Notes: generated by a model from the sequence alone, not told the origin. Shown: positions 1 through 11,568, counted from the first letter of the stretch. The stretch: 64,000 nucleotides of DNA from Gonatopus flavifemur (GCA_018340375.1 JAFFJZ010000089.1:248001-312000); one strand, 5' to 3'. A program made the numbers and translations.

Positions 1-72
1 CATGCGTCTCTGAAAGTTTCTGACACCTCCTGAATGCCTCTGAAACGCAGGACCAAGAATTTTACTGAATTG
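1..72. repeat. TCTCTGAA-type degenerate repeat, end of an array
   Basis: The first bases (TCTCTGAAAG, CCTGAATGCCTCTGAAA, GGACCAAGAATTTTACTGA) match the repeat unit seen at 12865-13300, where the same phrases recur about every 160-170 bp. The window therefore opens inside a copy of that repeat, joined directly to the 174-bp satellite. Confidence 0.6.
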
Positions 73-3000
73 TGAGTGTTGGCAAACAGTCACAGCATTG
101 TAATCAGTTTACGCGGTGATCTGATTGAAATTTGAGGGGTACTGGTGCATAAAAACGATGGATTTTCACAGAGATCACAGTTTTTTTTCGAGTTTTACCC
201 TCGTGGAACCTTCTGAGTCTGAGTTCTTCGACATTTTCTTGCAGTCGGGAGTGTTGCCAGAGAGTTTTGACAGTGTAATTATTTCAAGCGGTGATCTGAT
301 TGGAATCTGATGGGTAGTTGTGCATGAAAACGATGGATTCCGACAGAAATTACAGTTTTTTCCGAGTTTCACCCCCGTGGAACCTTCTGAATCTGAATTT
401 TTCGACATTGTCCTGCAGTCGGAAGTGTTGGGAGAGAGTGACCGCAGGGTAATTATTTCAAGCGGTGATCTGATTGGAATTTGAGGGGTAGTTGTGCATA
501 AAAACGATGGATTCCGACAGAAACTACAGTTTTTTTCGAGTTTCACCCCCGTGGAACCTTCTGAGTCTGAGTTCTTCGACATTTTTTTACATTCGAGAGT
601 GATAGCAGTGTAATTGATTCGAGCGGTGATCTGATTGGAATTTGAGGGGTAGTTGTGCATAAAAACGATGGATTTCGACAGAAATTACAGTTTTTTTCGA
701 GTTTCACCCCCGTGGAACCTTCTGAGTCTGAGTTTTTCGACATCCTCTTGCAGTCGGAAGTGTTGGCGGAGAGTGATAGCAGTGTTATTAATTCAAGCGG
801 TGATCTGATCGGAATTTGAGGGGTAGTTGTGCATAAAAAAGATGGATTCCGACAGAAATTACAGTTTTATTCGAGTTTCATCCCCGTGGAACCTTCTGAG
901 TCTGAGTTCTTCGACATTTTCTTGCATTGAAGAGTGATAGCAGTGTAATTGATCCAAGCGGTGATCTGATTGGAATTCGAGGGGGAGTTTTGCATAAAAA
1001 CGATGGATTTCGACAGAAATTACAGTTTTCGTCGAGTTTCACCCCCGTGGAACCTTCTGAGTCTGAGTTTTTCGACATTCTCTTGCAGTCGGGAGTGTTG
1101 GCGGAGAGGCATAGCAGTGTAATTGATTTACGCGGTGATCTGATTGGAATTTGAGGAGTGATTGTGCATAAAAACGCTGTATTTCGACACAAATTACAGT
1201 TTTCTCCAAGTTTTACCCCCGTGGGACCTTCTGAGTGTGATTTTTCCCACATTTTCTTGCCGTCGGGAGTGTTGGCAAAGAGCCACGGCATTGTGATTAA
1301 TTCACGCGGTGATCTGATTGAAATTTGAGGGGTACTGGTGCATAAAAACGATGGATTTCGACAGAAATTACAGTTTTTGTCGAGTTTCACCCCCGTGGAA
1401 CCTTCTGAGTCTGAGTTTTTCGACATTCTCTTGCAGTCGGGAGTGTTGGCAGAGAGGCATAGCAGTGTAATTGATTTACGCGGTGATCTGATTGGAATTT
1501 GAGGAGTGATTGTGCATAAAAACGCTGTATTTCGACACAAATTACAGTTTTCTCCAAGTTTTACCCCCGTGAAACCTTCTGAGTCCGAGTTCTTCGACAT
1601 TTTCTTGCAGTCGGGAGTGTTGCCAAAGAGTCTTCACAGTGTAATTATTTCAAGCGGTGATCTGATTGAAATTTGAGGGGTCGTTGTGCATAAAAACGAT
1701 GGATTTCAACACAAATTACAGTTTTCTCCAAGTTTTACCTCCGTGGAACCTTCTGAATCTGAATTTTTTGACATTTCCTAACAGTCGGGAGTGTTGGCAA
1801 ACCGTCACAGCATTGTAATCAATTTACGCGGTGATCTGATTGAAATTTGAGGGGTACTGGTGCATAAAAACGATGGATTTTCACAGAAATTACAGTTCTC
1901 TCCAAGTTTTACCCCCGTGGAACCTTCTGAGTCCGAGTTCTTCGACATTTTCTTGCAGTTGGGAGTGTTGCCAAAGAGTCTCCATAGTGTAATTATTCCA
2001 AGCGGTGATCTGATTGAAATTTGAGGGGTCGTTGTGCACAAAAACGATGGAGTTTCACAGAAATTACAGTTTTTTTCGAGTTTTACCCTCGTGGAACCTT
2101 CTGAGTCCGAGTTCTTCGACATTTTCTTGCAGTCGAGAGTGTTGCCAAAGAGTCTTCACAGTGTAATTATTTCAAGCGGTGATCTGATTGAAATTTGAGG
2201 GGTACTGGTGCATAAACCGATGGATTTCGACAGAAATTACAGTTTTTTTCAAGTTTTACCCCCGTGGGACCTTCTGAGTGTGATTTTTCCCACATTCTCT
2301 TGCAGTCGGGAGTGTTGACGGAGAGTGATAGCAGTGTAATTGATTTACGCGGTGATCTGATTGGAATTTGAGGGGTAGTTGTGCATAAAAACGCTGGATT
2401 TCAACACAAATTACAGTTTTCTCCAAGTTTTACCTCCGTGGAACCTTCTGAGTCTGAATTTTTTGACATTCACCAACAGTCGGGAGTGTTGGCAAACCGT
2501 CACAGCATTGTAATCAATTTACGCGGTGATCTGATTGAAATTTGAGGGGTACTGGTGCATAAAAACGATGGATTTTCACAGAAATTACAGTTTCTTTTCG
2601 AGTTTTACCCTCGTGGAACCTTCTGAGTCTGAGTTCTTCGACATTTTCTTGCAGTCGGGAGTGTTGCCAGAGAGTTTTGACAGTGTAATTATTTCAAGCG
2701 GTGATCTGATTGGAATCTGATGGGTAGTTGTGCATGAAAACGATGGATTTCGACAGAAATTACAGTTTCATTCGAGTTTCACACCCGTGGGACCTCCTGA
2801 GTGTGATTTTTTCCACATTTTCTTGCAGTCGGGAGTGTTGACGAAGAGTGATGGCGGTGTAATTGATCCAAGCGGTGATCTGATTGGAATTTGAGGGGTA
2901 CTTGTGCATAAAAACGGAGGATTTCGACAGAAATTACAGTTTTTTTCGAGTTTCACCCCCGTGAAACCTTCTGAGTCTAAGTTTTCCGACATTTTCTTGC

Positions 3001-3775
3001 ATTCGAGAGTGTTGGCGAAGAGTGATAGCAGGGTAATTAATTCGAGCAGTGATCTGATTGAAGTTTGAGGGGTAGTTGTGCATAAAAACGATGGATTTCG
3101 ACAGAAATTACAGTTCCTTCCGAGTTTCACCCCCGTGGAACCTTCTGAGTCTGAATTTTTCGTCATTTCCCTGAAGTTGGGAGTGTTGGCAAGGGGTGGT
3201 CGCAAAGTAATCTTTTTACGCGGTGATCAGATTAGAATTTCCACGGAAATTACAGTTTCATTCGAGTTTCACACCCGTGGGACCTTCTGAGTGTGAATTT
3301 TTCCACATTTTCTTGCAGCCGGGAGTGTTGACGGAGAGTGATAGCAGTGTAATCAATTTACGCGGTGATGTGTTTGAAATTGGAGGGGTAGTTGGGCATA
3401 AAAACGATGGATTTCGACAGAAATTACAGTTTTCTCCAAGTGTTACCCTCGTGGAACCTCCTGAGTATGAATTTTTCGACATTTCCTCGCAGTCGGAAGT
3501 GTTGGCAAAGAGTCATAGCAGTGTTATCAATTTACGCGGTGATCTGATTGGAATTTGAGGGGTAGTTGTGCATAAAAACGATGGATTTTCACAGAAATTC
3601 CAGTTTTGTTCGAGTTTTACCCCCGTGGAACCTTCTGAGTCTGAATTTCTCGACATTCCCTTGCAGTCGGGAGTGTTGGCAAAGAGTGATAGCAGTGGAA
3701 TTAATTCACGTGGTGATCTGATTGGAATTGAATGGGTATTTGTGCATAAAGGCGATAGAATTGGACGGAAATGAT
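73..3775 (+). repeat. 174-bp satellite array, left block (about 21 units)
   Basis: Phrases such as GCGGTGATCTGATTG, GTGCATAAAAACGATGG, CGTGGAACCTTCTGAGTCTG and TTGCAGTCGGGAGTGTTG recur about every 174 bp (for example 1131 and 1305). Units differ by scattered substitutions. Some pairs of units repeat as 348-bp dimers (1125 versus 1473), and the segment at 75-340 is nearly repeated at 2480-2755, so there is higher-order structure. Because 174 is 58 codons, one minus-strand frame stays open across several units (up to 240 codons at 878-1600). The deduced peptide repeats around SKNSDSEGSTGVKL and NCNFCRNPSFLC. I see no start context, intron or gene-like signal, so I call satellite DNA, not a gene. 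Confidence 0.9.
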
Positions 3776-4395
3776 ACTCTCCCTCAAGTTTCATCCCAGT
3801 GGAACTTGCTCCGCCTCAATTTCCTGCAAGATTATGGCCCGCGGAGAGAAATGTTACATTATAAATTACTATATCGCTAGCAAAGACAGGACAGACTTCC
3901 TTTGATGATGTCATTCACCCCAGTACTCTCTCAAAAATTATGGAGCTGAAGCTGGCAGCCATAAAGCTAGCACCCAATTGTTACAACTTTTCATCTCCGG
4001 AGGACTCAAATATCAAAAACGTTATTTGAAACGCCTTCTCGATCGATTTCTGGGGTGGAAAGTTTCAACAACGTCCAATTGAAAGTTACAACACTCGGCT
4101 GCTCGCTTTATGACTGCTAGTTTCAGCTTCATTGGAGAATTACTATATTTGGTAGTAGATATACAAGGATTCCTCTGCATTATACTATCGAATATAGTGA
4201 TTTTTCAGAGAGTGCCGGAGTGAATGTCATCATAAACGAAAGTCTGTCCTGTCTTTGCTAGCAATATAGTAATTCATAATGTAAGATTTCTCTCCGTGTG
4301 CCATGATCTTCCGGGGAATTGAGACGCAGCGAGCTCCCCTGGGATGAAACTTGGGGGAGAGTATCATTTCCGTCCAATTCTATCGCCTTTATGCA
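3740..4395. repeat. Palindromic junction between the two satellite blocks
   Basis: The sequence at about 3755-3925 (GCGATAGAATTGGACGGAAA, AGACAGGACAGACTT and others) returns as reverse complement at about 4205-4375 (GTCTGTCCTGTCTTTGC, TTTCCGTCCAATTCTATCGC). The central spacer of about 280 bp, 3930-4205, is unique. The arms carry non-satellite sequence, so the satellite blocks are either the continuation of the arms of one large palindrome or were both flanked by the same element. Confidence 0.85.
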
Positions 4396-5845
4396 CAAAT
4401 ACCCATTCAATTCCAATCAGATCACCACGTGAATTAATTCCACTGCTATCACTCTTTGCCAACACTCCCGACTGCAAGGGAATGTCGAGTAATTCAGACT
4501 CAGAAGGTTCCACGGGGGTGAAACTCGAACAAAACTGGAATTTCTGTGAAAATCCATCGTTTTTATGCACAACTACCCCTCAAATTCCAATCAGATCACC
4601 GCGTAAATTATTCACACCACTATGACTCCTTGCCAACACTCCCGACTGCGAGAAAATGTCAAAAAATTCAGACTCAGAAGGTGCGACGGGGGTGAAACTT
4701 GGAGAAAACTGTAATTTCTGTCGGAATCCATCGTTTTTATGCACACCTACCCCTCAAATTCCAATCAGATCACCGCGTGAATTAATGACACTGCTATCGA
4801 TCTTTGTCAACACTCCTGACTGCGAGAAAATGTCGAAAAATTCAGACCCAGAAGGTTCCACGGGGGTGAAACTCGAAAAAAACTGTAATTTCTGTCGAAA
4901 CCCATCGTTTTTATGCACAACTCCCCCTTAGATTCCAATGAGATGACCGCGTAAATGAATGACCCTGCCATCACTCTTTCCCAACACTCCCGACTGCAGG
5001 AAAGTGCCGAAAAATTCAGACTCAGAAGGTTCCACGAGGGTGAAACTCGAAAAAAACTGTAATTTCTGTCGAAATCCATCGTTTTTATCCACAACTATCC
5101 CTTATATTCCAATCAGATCATCGGGTGAATTATTTACACTGCTATCACTCTCTGTCAACACTCCCGACTGCGAGGAAATGTCGAAAAATTCAGACCCAGA
5201 AGGTTCCACGGGGGTGAAACTCGAAAAAAACTGTAATTTCTGTCGAAATCCATCGTTTTTATGCAGAACTACCCCTTATATTCCAATTAGATCACCGCGT
5301 GAATCAATTACCCTGCCATCACTCTCTCCCAACACTTCCGACTGCAGGGAAATGTCGAAAAATCCAGACTCAGAAGGTTCCACGAGCGTGAAACTCGAAA
5401 AAAACTGTAATTTCTGTGAAAATCCATCGTTTTTATGCACAACTACCCCTCAAATTTCAATCAGATCACCGCGTAAATCAATTACAATGCTATGACTCTT
5501 TGCCAACACTCCCAACTGTGAGGAAATGTCAAAAAATTCAGACTCAGAGGGTTCCACGGGGGTAAAACTTGGAGAAAACTGTAATTTCTGTCGAAATCCA
5601 TCGTTTTTATGCACATCTACCCCTCAAATTCGAATCAGATCACTGCGTAAATTAATTACACTGCTATCACTCTTTGCCAACACTTCTGACTCGCGAGAAA
5701 ATGTTGAAAAATACAGACTCCAGGGGTTCCACGGGGGTAAAACTTGGAGAAAACTGTAATTTCCGTCGAAATCCATCGTTTTTATCCACAACTATCCCTT
5801 ATATTCCAATCAGATCATCGCGTAAATGAATTACATAATCAGATT
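4376..5845 (-). repeat. 174-bp satellite array, right block in inverted orientation (about 8-9 units)
   Basis: This is the same satellite as 73-3775 but reverse-complemented; here the open 58-codon frame is on the plus strand (178 codons at 4959-5495). Unit phrases are CAACACTCCCGACTGC, CAGACTCAGAAGGTTCCACG and CCATCGTTTTTATGCAC. The array stops abruptly near 5845 in an AT-rich spacer. Confidence 0.88.
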
Positions 5846-6264
5846 TGTATCTAATAAAACATAAAATTCTCCATAACAGTGATGAACTAATGTGATTTTT
5901 GTGATAAGATTATATTTTGGTTTCAATTGATTATTTTGCGCTTTCCACTGAAAAATTATTCACATTATGTTATGTGCAAGAAGTGAACTAGAAAATATTA
6001 CAAGTTATGAATGTATCATTATGATTCTCCAAGTGTCCCTGTTTTCCATCAAAATCAAATCCTGAAGGAAACTGTTGTAAAATCATGTTTATGGTATGTA
6101 AGAGTCACAGAAATCTATTTCATTTAGACTAATCAAAGAAAAGAGCAGTCACGGTTTTTTGTAATCCTTCAAAGTGAAGTTCGTGTATCATTGGCATTCA
6201 TTATCATTCTGCTCACTTATATATGTGAGCTTCTGATTAAGTTACCCTAATCACTTAAAGTGAA
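5846..6264. other. AT-rich spacer, nothing recognised
   Basis: No coding frame, satellite unit or clear inverted repeat is visible here. Confidence 0.5.
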
Positions 6265-6960
6265 GTGGAGGGTTTTTTGATAAGTGACGTGAAATGACTT
6301 CCTCACTCAAACAATGTGCATAACATAAAATGAACTGTAAGTTTGTTGGAATAAATTGGCTACGAATAAGTATGACTTGAATCGTTGAAGATATTATCTG
6401 ACACATACTTCGGAAGCGCAGTGAGTTTTCTTACACTGATCAGAATGAACTACTGGCATGATGGATACTTAACTGTGATTTACTTCTAAAGAGTATTTCT
6501 ACATCACTTCATTGAACAATACATATATGTGGTTATAAATGGAGCCTAAGGGTTTCAGCAATAAAAAATCATCTGTCAAATTACAAGCACAGGAAATTCC
6601 CTTCATTACCATAAATTACATGCGACATGAAAAATATTCAATTGATTTTCATTCTTAGAAATTGACTGAATGATTTGTTCATATCTAATTATTTATAAAT
6701 ACATGTATAGTTCAAAGAAGTTATTTTCAAGTAATATTTGACAATCAATATCTCTTATAAGTATCTATCGTGCCAATGGTTCATGGTAGTCAGAGTAAAG
6801 AAAACTCACTGCGCTCCCAATATGTAAGTCAATCTCTTTATCGACTCAAGTGTTGTGGATACCTACTTCTTATTCGCAAAGAATTTATGTCAACCAAGTG
6901 GCTAGTCATTTCACTCCATACAGATTGTGGATCGAAGGAATGACATCACTTCATTCCACT
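6265..6960. repeat. Decayed foldback (inverted-repeat) element
   Basis: GAAGCGCAGTGAGTTTTCTT at 6412 faces AAGAAAACTCACTGCGCTC at 6797. Weaker symmetry continues outward (AATAAGTATGACTTG against the complement of the sequence near 6860, and GTGAAATGACT near 6288 against the complement near 6905). I interpret this as an old MITE or foldback with arms of about 170 bp that now enclose one copy of the 325-bp direct repeat. Confidence 0.5.
6449..6778 (+). repeat. About 325-bp dispersed direct repeat, copy 1
   Basis: This segment, from CATGATGGATACTTAACTG to TATAAGTATCTATCGTGCC, is repeated in the same orientation at 7025-7341 with moderate divergence. Shared phrases include CTTCATTGAA, GTTATAAATGGA, CAAATTACAAGCA and CTTATAAGTATCTATCGTGCC. 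Confidence 0.75.
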
Positions 6961-7024
6961 TGATCACCTGAAAAATCATCAGAGGTTCACAAAAGTGGTA
7001 GCGATAGTACATTCTTTCTGACAA

Positions 7025-7341
7025 TTGGTATGATGGATACTTGACTGTGATTTGATTCCAAAAAATATTTTTACATAACTTCATTGAATGATACATGTAG
7101 TTATAAATGGAATTTAAGATTCTTACCGTTAGAAAGATCATCTCTCAAATTACAAGCATAGGGAATTTCAGTCACTACCATACCTCACATGCAACAATAT
7201 AAATATTCAATCGATTCTGATTCTTGCAAATGGACCTAATAAGTTGTTCATATATAATTATTTACAACTACATGCATAGTTCAATGAAGTTATTTCTAAG
7301 TGATTTTGGACAATCCGTCCCTTATAAGTATCTATCGTGCC
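7025..7341 (+). repeat. About 325-bp dispersed direct repeat, copy 2, cut by a hAT insertion
   Basis: Second copy of the repeat at 6449-6778. It is interrupted at ATCGTGCC by the hAT element at 7342-9140 and resumes at 9149 (AATAGTTTATTTTTCC). Copy 1 reads AATGGTTCATGG there without the insertion and so shows the empty site. Confidence 0.7.
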
Positions 7342-7439
7342 CAGGGCAGGGCGATCAGGGCGGCTGCCCGGGGCGGCAAACTTAGGGGGGCGGCAGAGTT
7401 CAAGACAGATTTTTTAATCTGATCTCGAATTGATCTCAC

Positions 7440-7712
7440 ACTTTTTAGCACAAGCCATTTTCACTAGGTCGATCATTTTCCATTTGATAGGACATACATT
7501 ACAACATGATGGTTTATTGGAATCAATATTGGAAAGGGAAATGAATGGTAGAACTTGTAAAGGTAGACCTAGATTAAGTTATATGAAACAAATTATACAA
7601 GACCAGAGCTGTCGTAGATATGTAGAAATCAAATGTTTGGCGGGTAATAGACAGGATTGGAGAATTTCATCCAACCAGTTATGAGACTGATTACTTCATG
7701 ATGATGATGATT
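7440..7712 (+). pseudogene. 3' fragment of a non-LTR retrotransposon (LINE)
   Basis: The plus frame encodes a tail related to the end of the LINE at 24819-26860: both contain a GHTL/RHTL..HG.LL..IL segment, a KGRPRLSYMKQIIQDQ-type segment, CRRYVEIK and RISSNQ, followed by a stop and short GAT repeats (GATGATGATGATTATTC near 7700; GATGATAATTCC near 26860). The endonuclease and reverse transcriptase are missing. It is a 5'-truncated copy, as is usual for LINEs. Confidence 0.75.
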
Positions 7713-7748
7713 ATTCATAGGGAGAGCAAGGAAAGTTCAACCCTTTTA

Positions 7749-7886
7749 CAGGGATGGGCACTTTCGTACTCCCGGAATACCTTTACTGGGAGTACTTTTC
7801 TTTGACCTCATATGAAGGCATTTTACACAAGAAACAAAAGTACTCACAGTAAAAGTATTCCGGGAGTACAAAAGTGCCCATCCCTG
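7749..7886. mobile_element. 138-bp hAT MITE with exact 8-bp TSD
   Basis: CAGGGATGGGCACTTTCGTA at the left faces the complement of GTGCCCATCCCTG at the right, and the inner parts (CTCCCGGAATAC against GTATTCCGGGAG) also pair. The 8-bp duplication CCCTTTTA flanks it at 7741-7748 and 7887-7894. It is a complete, short, non-coding element. Confidence 0.9.
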
Positions 7887-8249
7887 CCCTTTTATCAGTT
7901 CAATCAGGGTGTTTGAATCTGGAATTTTGTCGTTTGTTTTATTGGTTCTTCTTTTCAAACAAACCACGTCATACACTCATTCCATTGAAATTCCATAACC
8001 GCTGGACACCCTGGCTCAATAAAACGTGATTTGGAATAAAATGGGAGAAAATATTCTTCTATTAAAGATTCTCTCCATAATACAAATTACAAGGGGGCAT
8101 TTGCATGATTATTTTCGCTTGGATCTTCATTGTAGGCAATTCTCATTAACGTGTATGTTATATCATGGTTCAGTTCAAGTTAGGCCTATAGTTAGGATTT
8201 CAGTAGAAAAATTTCAAAATTCCATCAATGTTTTTTCAACTTATTCCAG

Positions 8250-8540
8250 TTTGAGCTTCAAAGCAGAAAACATTTCATCACTTAGTTTGCGAGATATTTG
8301 AAGTTGCATTCAACATGATATCCCACACAACACTTCAGTTGAGAAAGAGTTCATAATGAATCAATTTGGAACTATGAGAATTGAAAATAAATGCATTAAA
8401 AACTCTTTCTGAACTGTGGTATTGTGTGGTTTATGTTTTTCTACGATATATTTCAAATATAACTATAAATATGTCAGTAACTAAACAGTGAAATGTTTCC
8501 TACTTTGAGCCTCAGAATAGAAATATTTAGTGGAGCAATT
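8250..8540. repeat. Decayed inverted repeat around a nested MITE
   Basis: GAGCTTCAAAGCAGAAAACA and CACTTAGTTTGCG on the left pair imperfectly with the complement of the sequence at about 8440-8535 (GTTTCCTACTTTGAGCC). It encloses the CCCACACA MITE at 8322-8429. It is probably an older MITE that served as target. Confidence 0.45.
8322..8429. mobile_element. 108-bp MITE with CCCACACA termini, copy 1
   Basis: The ends CCCACACAACACTTCAGTTG and CTGAACTGTGGTATTGTGTGG form terminal inverted repeats. A copy of exactly the same length and with clearly related ends lies at 17477-17584, and the ends of the element at 22828-24816 also begin CCCACACAG. No coding capacity. Confidence 0.75.
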
Positions 8541-9164
8541 TACGAACTTCTAACCTTCAAACAGTAATATCGGTCTCACATACTGTTAGACCGGGGTTTA
8601 CGGTTGACGTGATTTTGAGAGGTGTTACCGTTGAAGGGTCAAAACAGAACGTTTTTAGAACTTCTTATGAATTGATTAGTTCAAAAAAATTTTGAGACAA
8701 TTCCATTCGAGTTCTCGAAAAAAAAATGCTTTGGTTGGCTGGGAATTTATTGTCTTCATCCTTATTATTTCCAATGAGTACCAATTGAAAATCACACGAA
8801 GTGTCGAAATTAAATTTCACAAGCATTATAATCATTATTTCAAAGTGATCATCCGCCACATGAGGGGAAAGTTAACGAGTGAATTCCAAATTTTGATATT
8901 CTTAAGAAAACTACGAGCATTTTTTTATATCACGATTACTTTCGTTCCGTCTATTTTTCCGTTGGTATTCAAACTAACTTATCACAACCAATATTCATAG
9001 CATCTTCAGAATTTCATTTCAACACGACGGTGCGACGTATGTTAGGGACCTTTTTTTTTTGGTCGGTCAAGTACTCCCCGATGCAGGGGCGGCGGGACTT
9101 GCTCTCGCTCGGGGCGGCGGATTCCCTGGCGCCGGCCCTGATCGTGCCAATAGTTTATTTTTCC

Positions 9165-9412
9165 AATGGCCGTGGAAATAAGGGATAAATAAGGGAGAGT
9201 CTCCGTTGAGGCAACGGAGAGGCGACGGAGAAATGTCCACCCCTTGTGTTTTCAGTACAACTTAAATTCGTGAATTCATACATTCAGATTTGGTTACGTA
9301 AATGCACCAATAAGAATTATATCGAAAATACAGGGGGCGGACATTTCTCCGTCGCCTCTCCGTTGCCTCAACGGAGACTGTCCCGTATTTCTCCCTTATT
9401 TGCACGGCTCCC
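9165..9412. mobile_element. MITE with about 80-bp terminal inverted repeats
   Basis: CCGTGGAAATAAGGGATAAA, TCTCCGTTGAGGCAACGGAG and GAGGCGACGGAGAAATGTCC on the left are mirrored by GGACATTTCTCCGTCGCCTC, CTCCGTTGCCTCAACGGAGA and CTCCCTTATTTGCACGG on the right, with a loop of about 80 bp. Non-coding and well preserved. Confidence 0.85.
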
Positions 9413-9489
9413 ATTTCTCCACCAATTCTCCACCTCCAGTCCACCGAAGTCCTAGGTGGAGGATCGGTGGTTGTGCTATACGGGTCATA

Positions 9490-9885
9490 GTGATTCACAT
9501 GATTTGTGATAGAAAACAGGTATGTGAAATATCACATAAACTAAGATGAACTGTCTATCGTTCATTCCACATGTATCACGATTGCATAAATTTGTGATTG
9601 GCAATGATTAAACGTCCATCATAAGTTTTACATTACTTGTGATAGAAAACAGGTATGTGAAATATCACATAGACTACGATAGACTATCTATGATCCATTC
9701 CACATGCATCACGATTGCATAAATTTGTGATTGGCAACGATTGAATGCCTATCGTAAGTTTCACATTACTTGTGATAGGAAACAGATATGTGAAATATCA
9801 CATGAACTACGATAGACTGTCAATCGTTCATTCCACATACATCACGATTGCATAAATTTGTTGCATCATGATTGCATAAACTTTG
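9490..9885 (+). repeat. 133-bp tandem repeat (about 3 units)
   Basis: TTGTGATAGAAAACAGGTAT occurs at 9504 and 9637 and with one change at 9770, exactly 133 bp apart. GTGAAATATCACAT and CACGATTGCATAAATTTGTG also recur once per unit. Each unit holds short internal palindromes (ATGTGAAATATCACAT). Confidence 0.9.
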
Positions 9886-9902
9886 AATATGAATATTTTC
9901 GC

Positions 9903-10142
9903 TCATTTCAAATTTCTGACATTTGAATAAATATCAAATGACTTCTGAAAGAATTCAAGTTCTTGCTTCCATTTTGTGTTCATTTGGGCAAACTGAGAAT
10001 ACATCTTGAACTTCCATGGGGATTCATGTTTTGTCGCATAACGGGTGTTCTTTTGGAATACTTCATTTAATCTTGATGAATGTTTTGCGAGTTCTGATAT
10101 GCGCTCAATGAGAATTCTTTTTGGAGTCTTTTGGTACTGCAT
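9903..10142 (-). CDS. Unassigned 79-codon reading frame
   Basis: A lysine- and glutamate-rich frame (KTPKRILIERISELAKHSS, NTKWKQELEFFQKSFDIY) just outside the left end of the mariner at 10252. It has a helical, coiled-coil-like composition, but I recognise no family. It may be an exon or element remnant, or chance. Confidence 0.18.
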   Translation of the reverse strand: MQYQKTPKRILIERISELAKHSSRLNEVFQKNTRYATKHESPWKFKMYSQFAQMNTKWKQELEFFQKSFDIYSNVRNLK

Positions 10143-10251
10143 GTATTCTTTCAGATTACATATTGAATTCTCAAAAAAAAGTTCTCAAAGCATTCTTTTT
10201 TATGAATTATCTGCGACTTCAAAAGGGACTGTGGTGCTGTCTGGGGTAATA

Positions 10252-11568
10252 CTACTGTGCGCAAAAAGTAAGGTGAATTTGTTTGTAACATGAAAAATCT
10301 TCATTTATTCTTCTAAATCAATTTCATCCCCTTCAAAGTAATCCCCTCTCGATAAAATACACTTATGCCAACGTTTCTTCCAACCATCGAAACATGCTAA
10401 ATAGTCCCTTTCCGGTATAGCCATCAGCGCCTTCTTCGATTCAGCTTTTATCTCCTCAATCGACTCGAAACGCTTTCCCCGGAGTGGTCTCTTCAGTTTT
10501 GGGAATAGCCAGAAGTCACACGGAGCCAAATCAGGCGAATACGGTGGTTGCGGAACGATATGCGTCGGATTTTTGGCGATATGGTCACGAAGAACGAGTG
10601 CAGTGTGAGACGGTGCATTATCATGATGCAAAAAACAAGAGTTGTTGGCCCATAATTCTGGTCTTTTTAGACGAATTGCTTCACGCAAACGACGCATAAC
10701 GCTTGAATAATATTCCTTATTGACAGTTTGGCGAGGTGGAAGGAATTCATGGTGCACCACACCACGAAAATCGAAAAAAACTGTCATCATGGCTTTAATT
10801 TTTGAACGACTTTGACGTGCTCTTTTCGGTCTGGCCTCGCCTTTAGCACGATATTCGCTTGATTAGTCGGTTGTTTCAGGGTCGTAAGCATAAATCCAAG
10901 TCTCATCTCCCGTAATCATGCATTTGAGCTTGTCCTGATAGTCAGAAGGCATTGTTTCACACACATCAATGCGACGACTTTTTTGCAAGAAATTGAGCGT
11001 TTTCGGTACCAAACGAGACTTGACTTTTCGTAGGCTCAAATGGTCTTTCAAAATGGTTTTCACAGATCCTTCTGATATTCCGATCATATCAGTAAGGTCT
11101 CTAACAGTCAACCGACGATTTTTGAGCACTAATTCCTTCACTTCATCGACGTGTTGGTCATCTGTTGACGTCGATGGTCGTCCGGAGCGCTCCAAGTCAT
11201 CAACACATTCTCGACCCTCTTTGAAGTCTTTGTACCCCTTATAAACATTTTTCTGCGACATGGTAGAATCACCAAAGGCCTTCCGCAACATCCTCAAAGT
11301 TTCCACAGCCGAAATTTCATTGCACCCGCAAACAAAATTTCATTGCACTTCTCTGCTCAATTAAATCAGACATTGTAAAAATCGAAAAATGCACTCTTGG
11401 TCGTTTGGTAAACACAAGCGTAAATGTATTACTGATAATGAGATTGACATGAAATTTGGCACAGATGTCATTAACAGTCCTGCCAACTTAAGAAAAAAAG
11501 AACTAGCCTGAAATGTCAAGCCCGCGAAGTTTAAATTGAAAATTCACCTTACTTTTTGCCCACAGTAG
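10252..11568 (-). mobile_element. mariner-family element (about 1.32 kb)
   Basis: The terminal inverted repeats are CTACTGTGCGCAAAAAGTAA at the left and the complement of TTACTTTTTGCCCACAGTAG at the right, flanked by TA, the mariner/Tc1 target. It contains one minus-strand transposase gene (10305-11373) damaged by one frameshift and one stop. Confidence 0.88.
10305..11373 (-). pseudogene. mariner transposase, DD34D, one frameshift and one stop
   Basis: The gene begins ATG at 11373 (MSDLIEQRSA). A short insertion near 11320 shifts the frame after about 18 codons. The main frame then runs from about 11310 with the helix-turn-helix DNA-binding part (SGRPSTSTDD, LTVRDLTDMIGISEGSVKTI) and stops at TAA near 10878, where related genes have CAA (PETTD, then SSEY). 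The same frame continues to 10305. All three catalytic aspartates are present, in ITGDETWIYAY, LHHDNAPSHT and YSPDLAPCDFWLF. Length without the defects would be near the usual 345-350 residues. Recently inactivated, by the small number of lesions. Confidence 0.88.

Larger units (their letters stand above)
7342..9140. mobile_element. hAT-superfamily element with exact 8-bp TSD
   Basis: The element starts CAGGGCAGGGCGATCAGGGC and ends GGCGCCGGCCCTG, the CAGGG...CCCTG terminus typical of hAT elements. It is flanked by the exact 8-bp duplication ATCGTGCC at 7334-7341 and 9141-9148. The 1.8-kb interior has no recognisable transposase. It carries a LINE 3' fragment (about 7440-7712), a 138-bp hAT MITE (7749-7886) and a 108-bp MITE (8322-8429). 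It is probably a non-autonomous element filled by later insertions. GC-rich ends contrast with the AT-rich surroundings. Confidence 0.85.

Noticed and set aside
878..1600. 240-codon minus-strand frame with Cys-containing repeats (NCNLCRN, FLCT)
   Set aside because: It is the 174-bp satellite read in its frame-preserving phase; other units break it, and no start, intron or domain supports a gene.
4959..5495. 178-codon plus-strand frame of the same type
   Set aside because: Same satellite in the inverted block.
9490..9885. Possible CRISPR-like array of repeats
   Set aside because: 133-bp units repeat as wholes without unique spacers, and the genome is eukaryotic.
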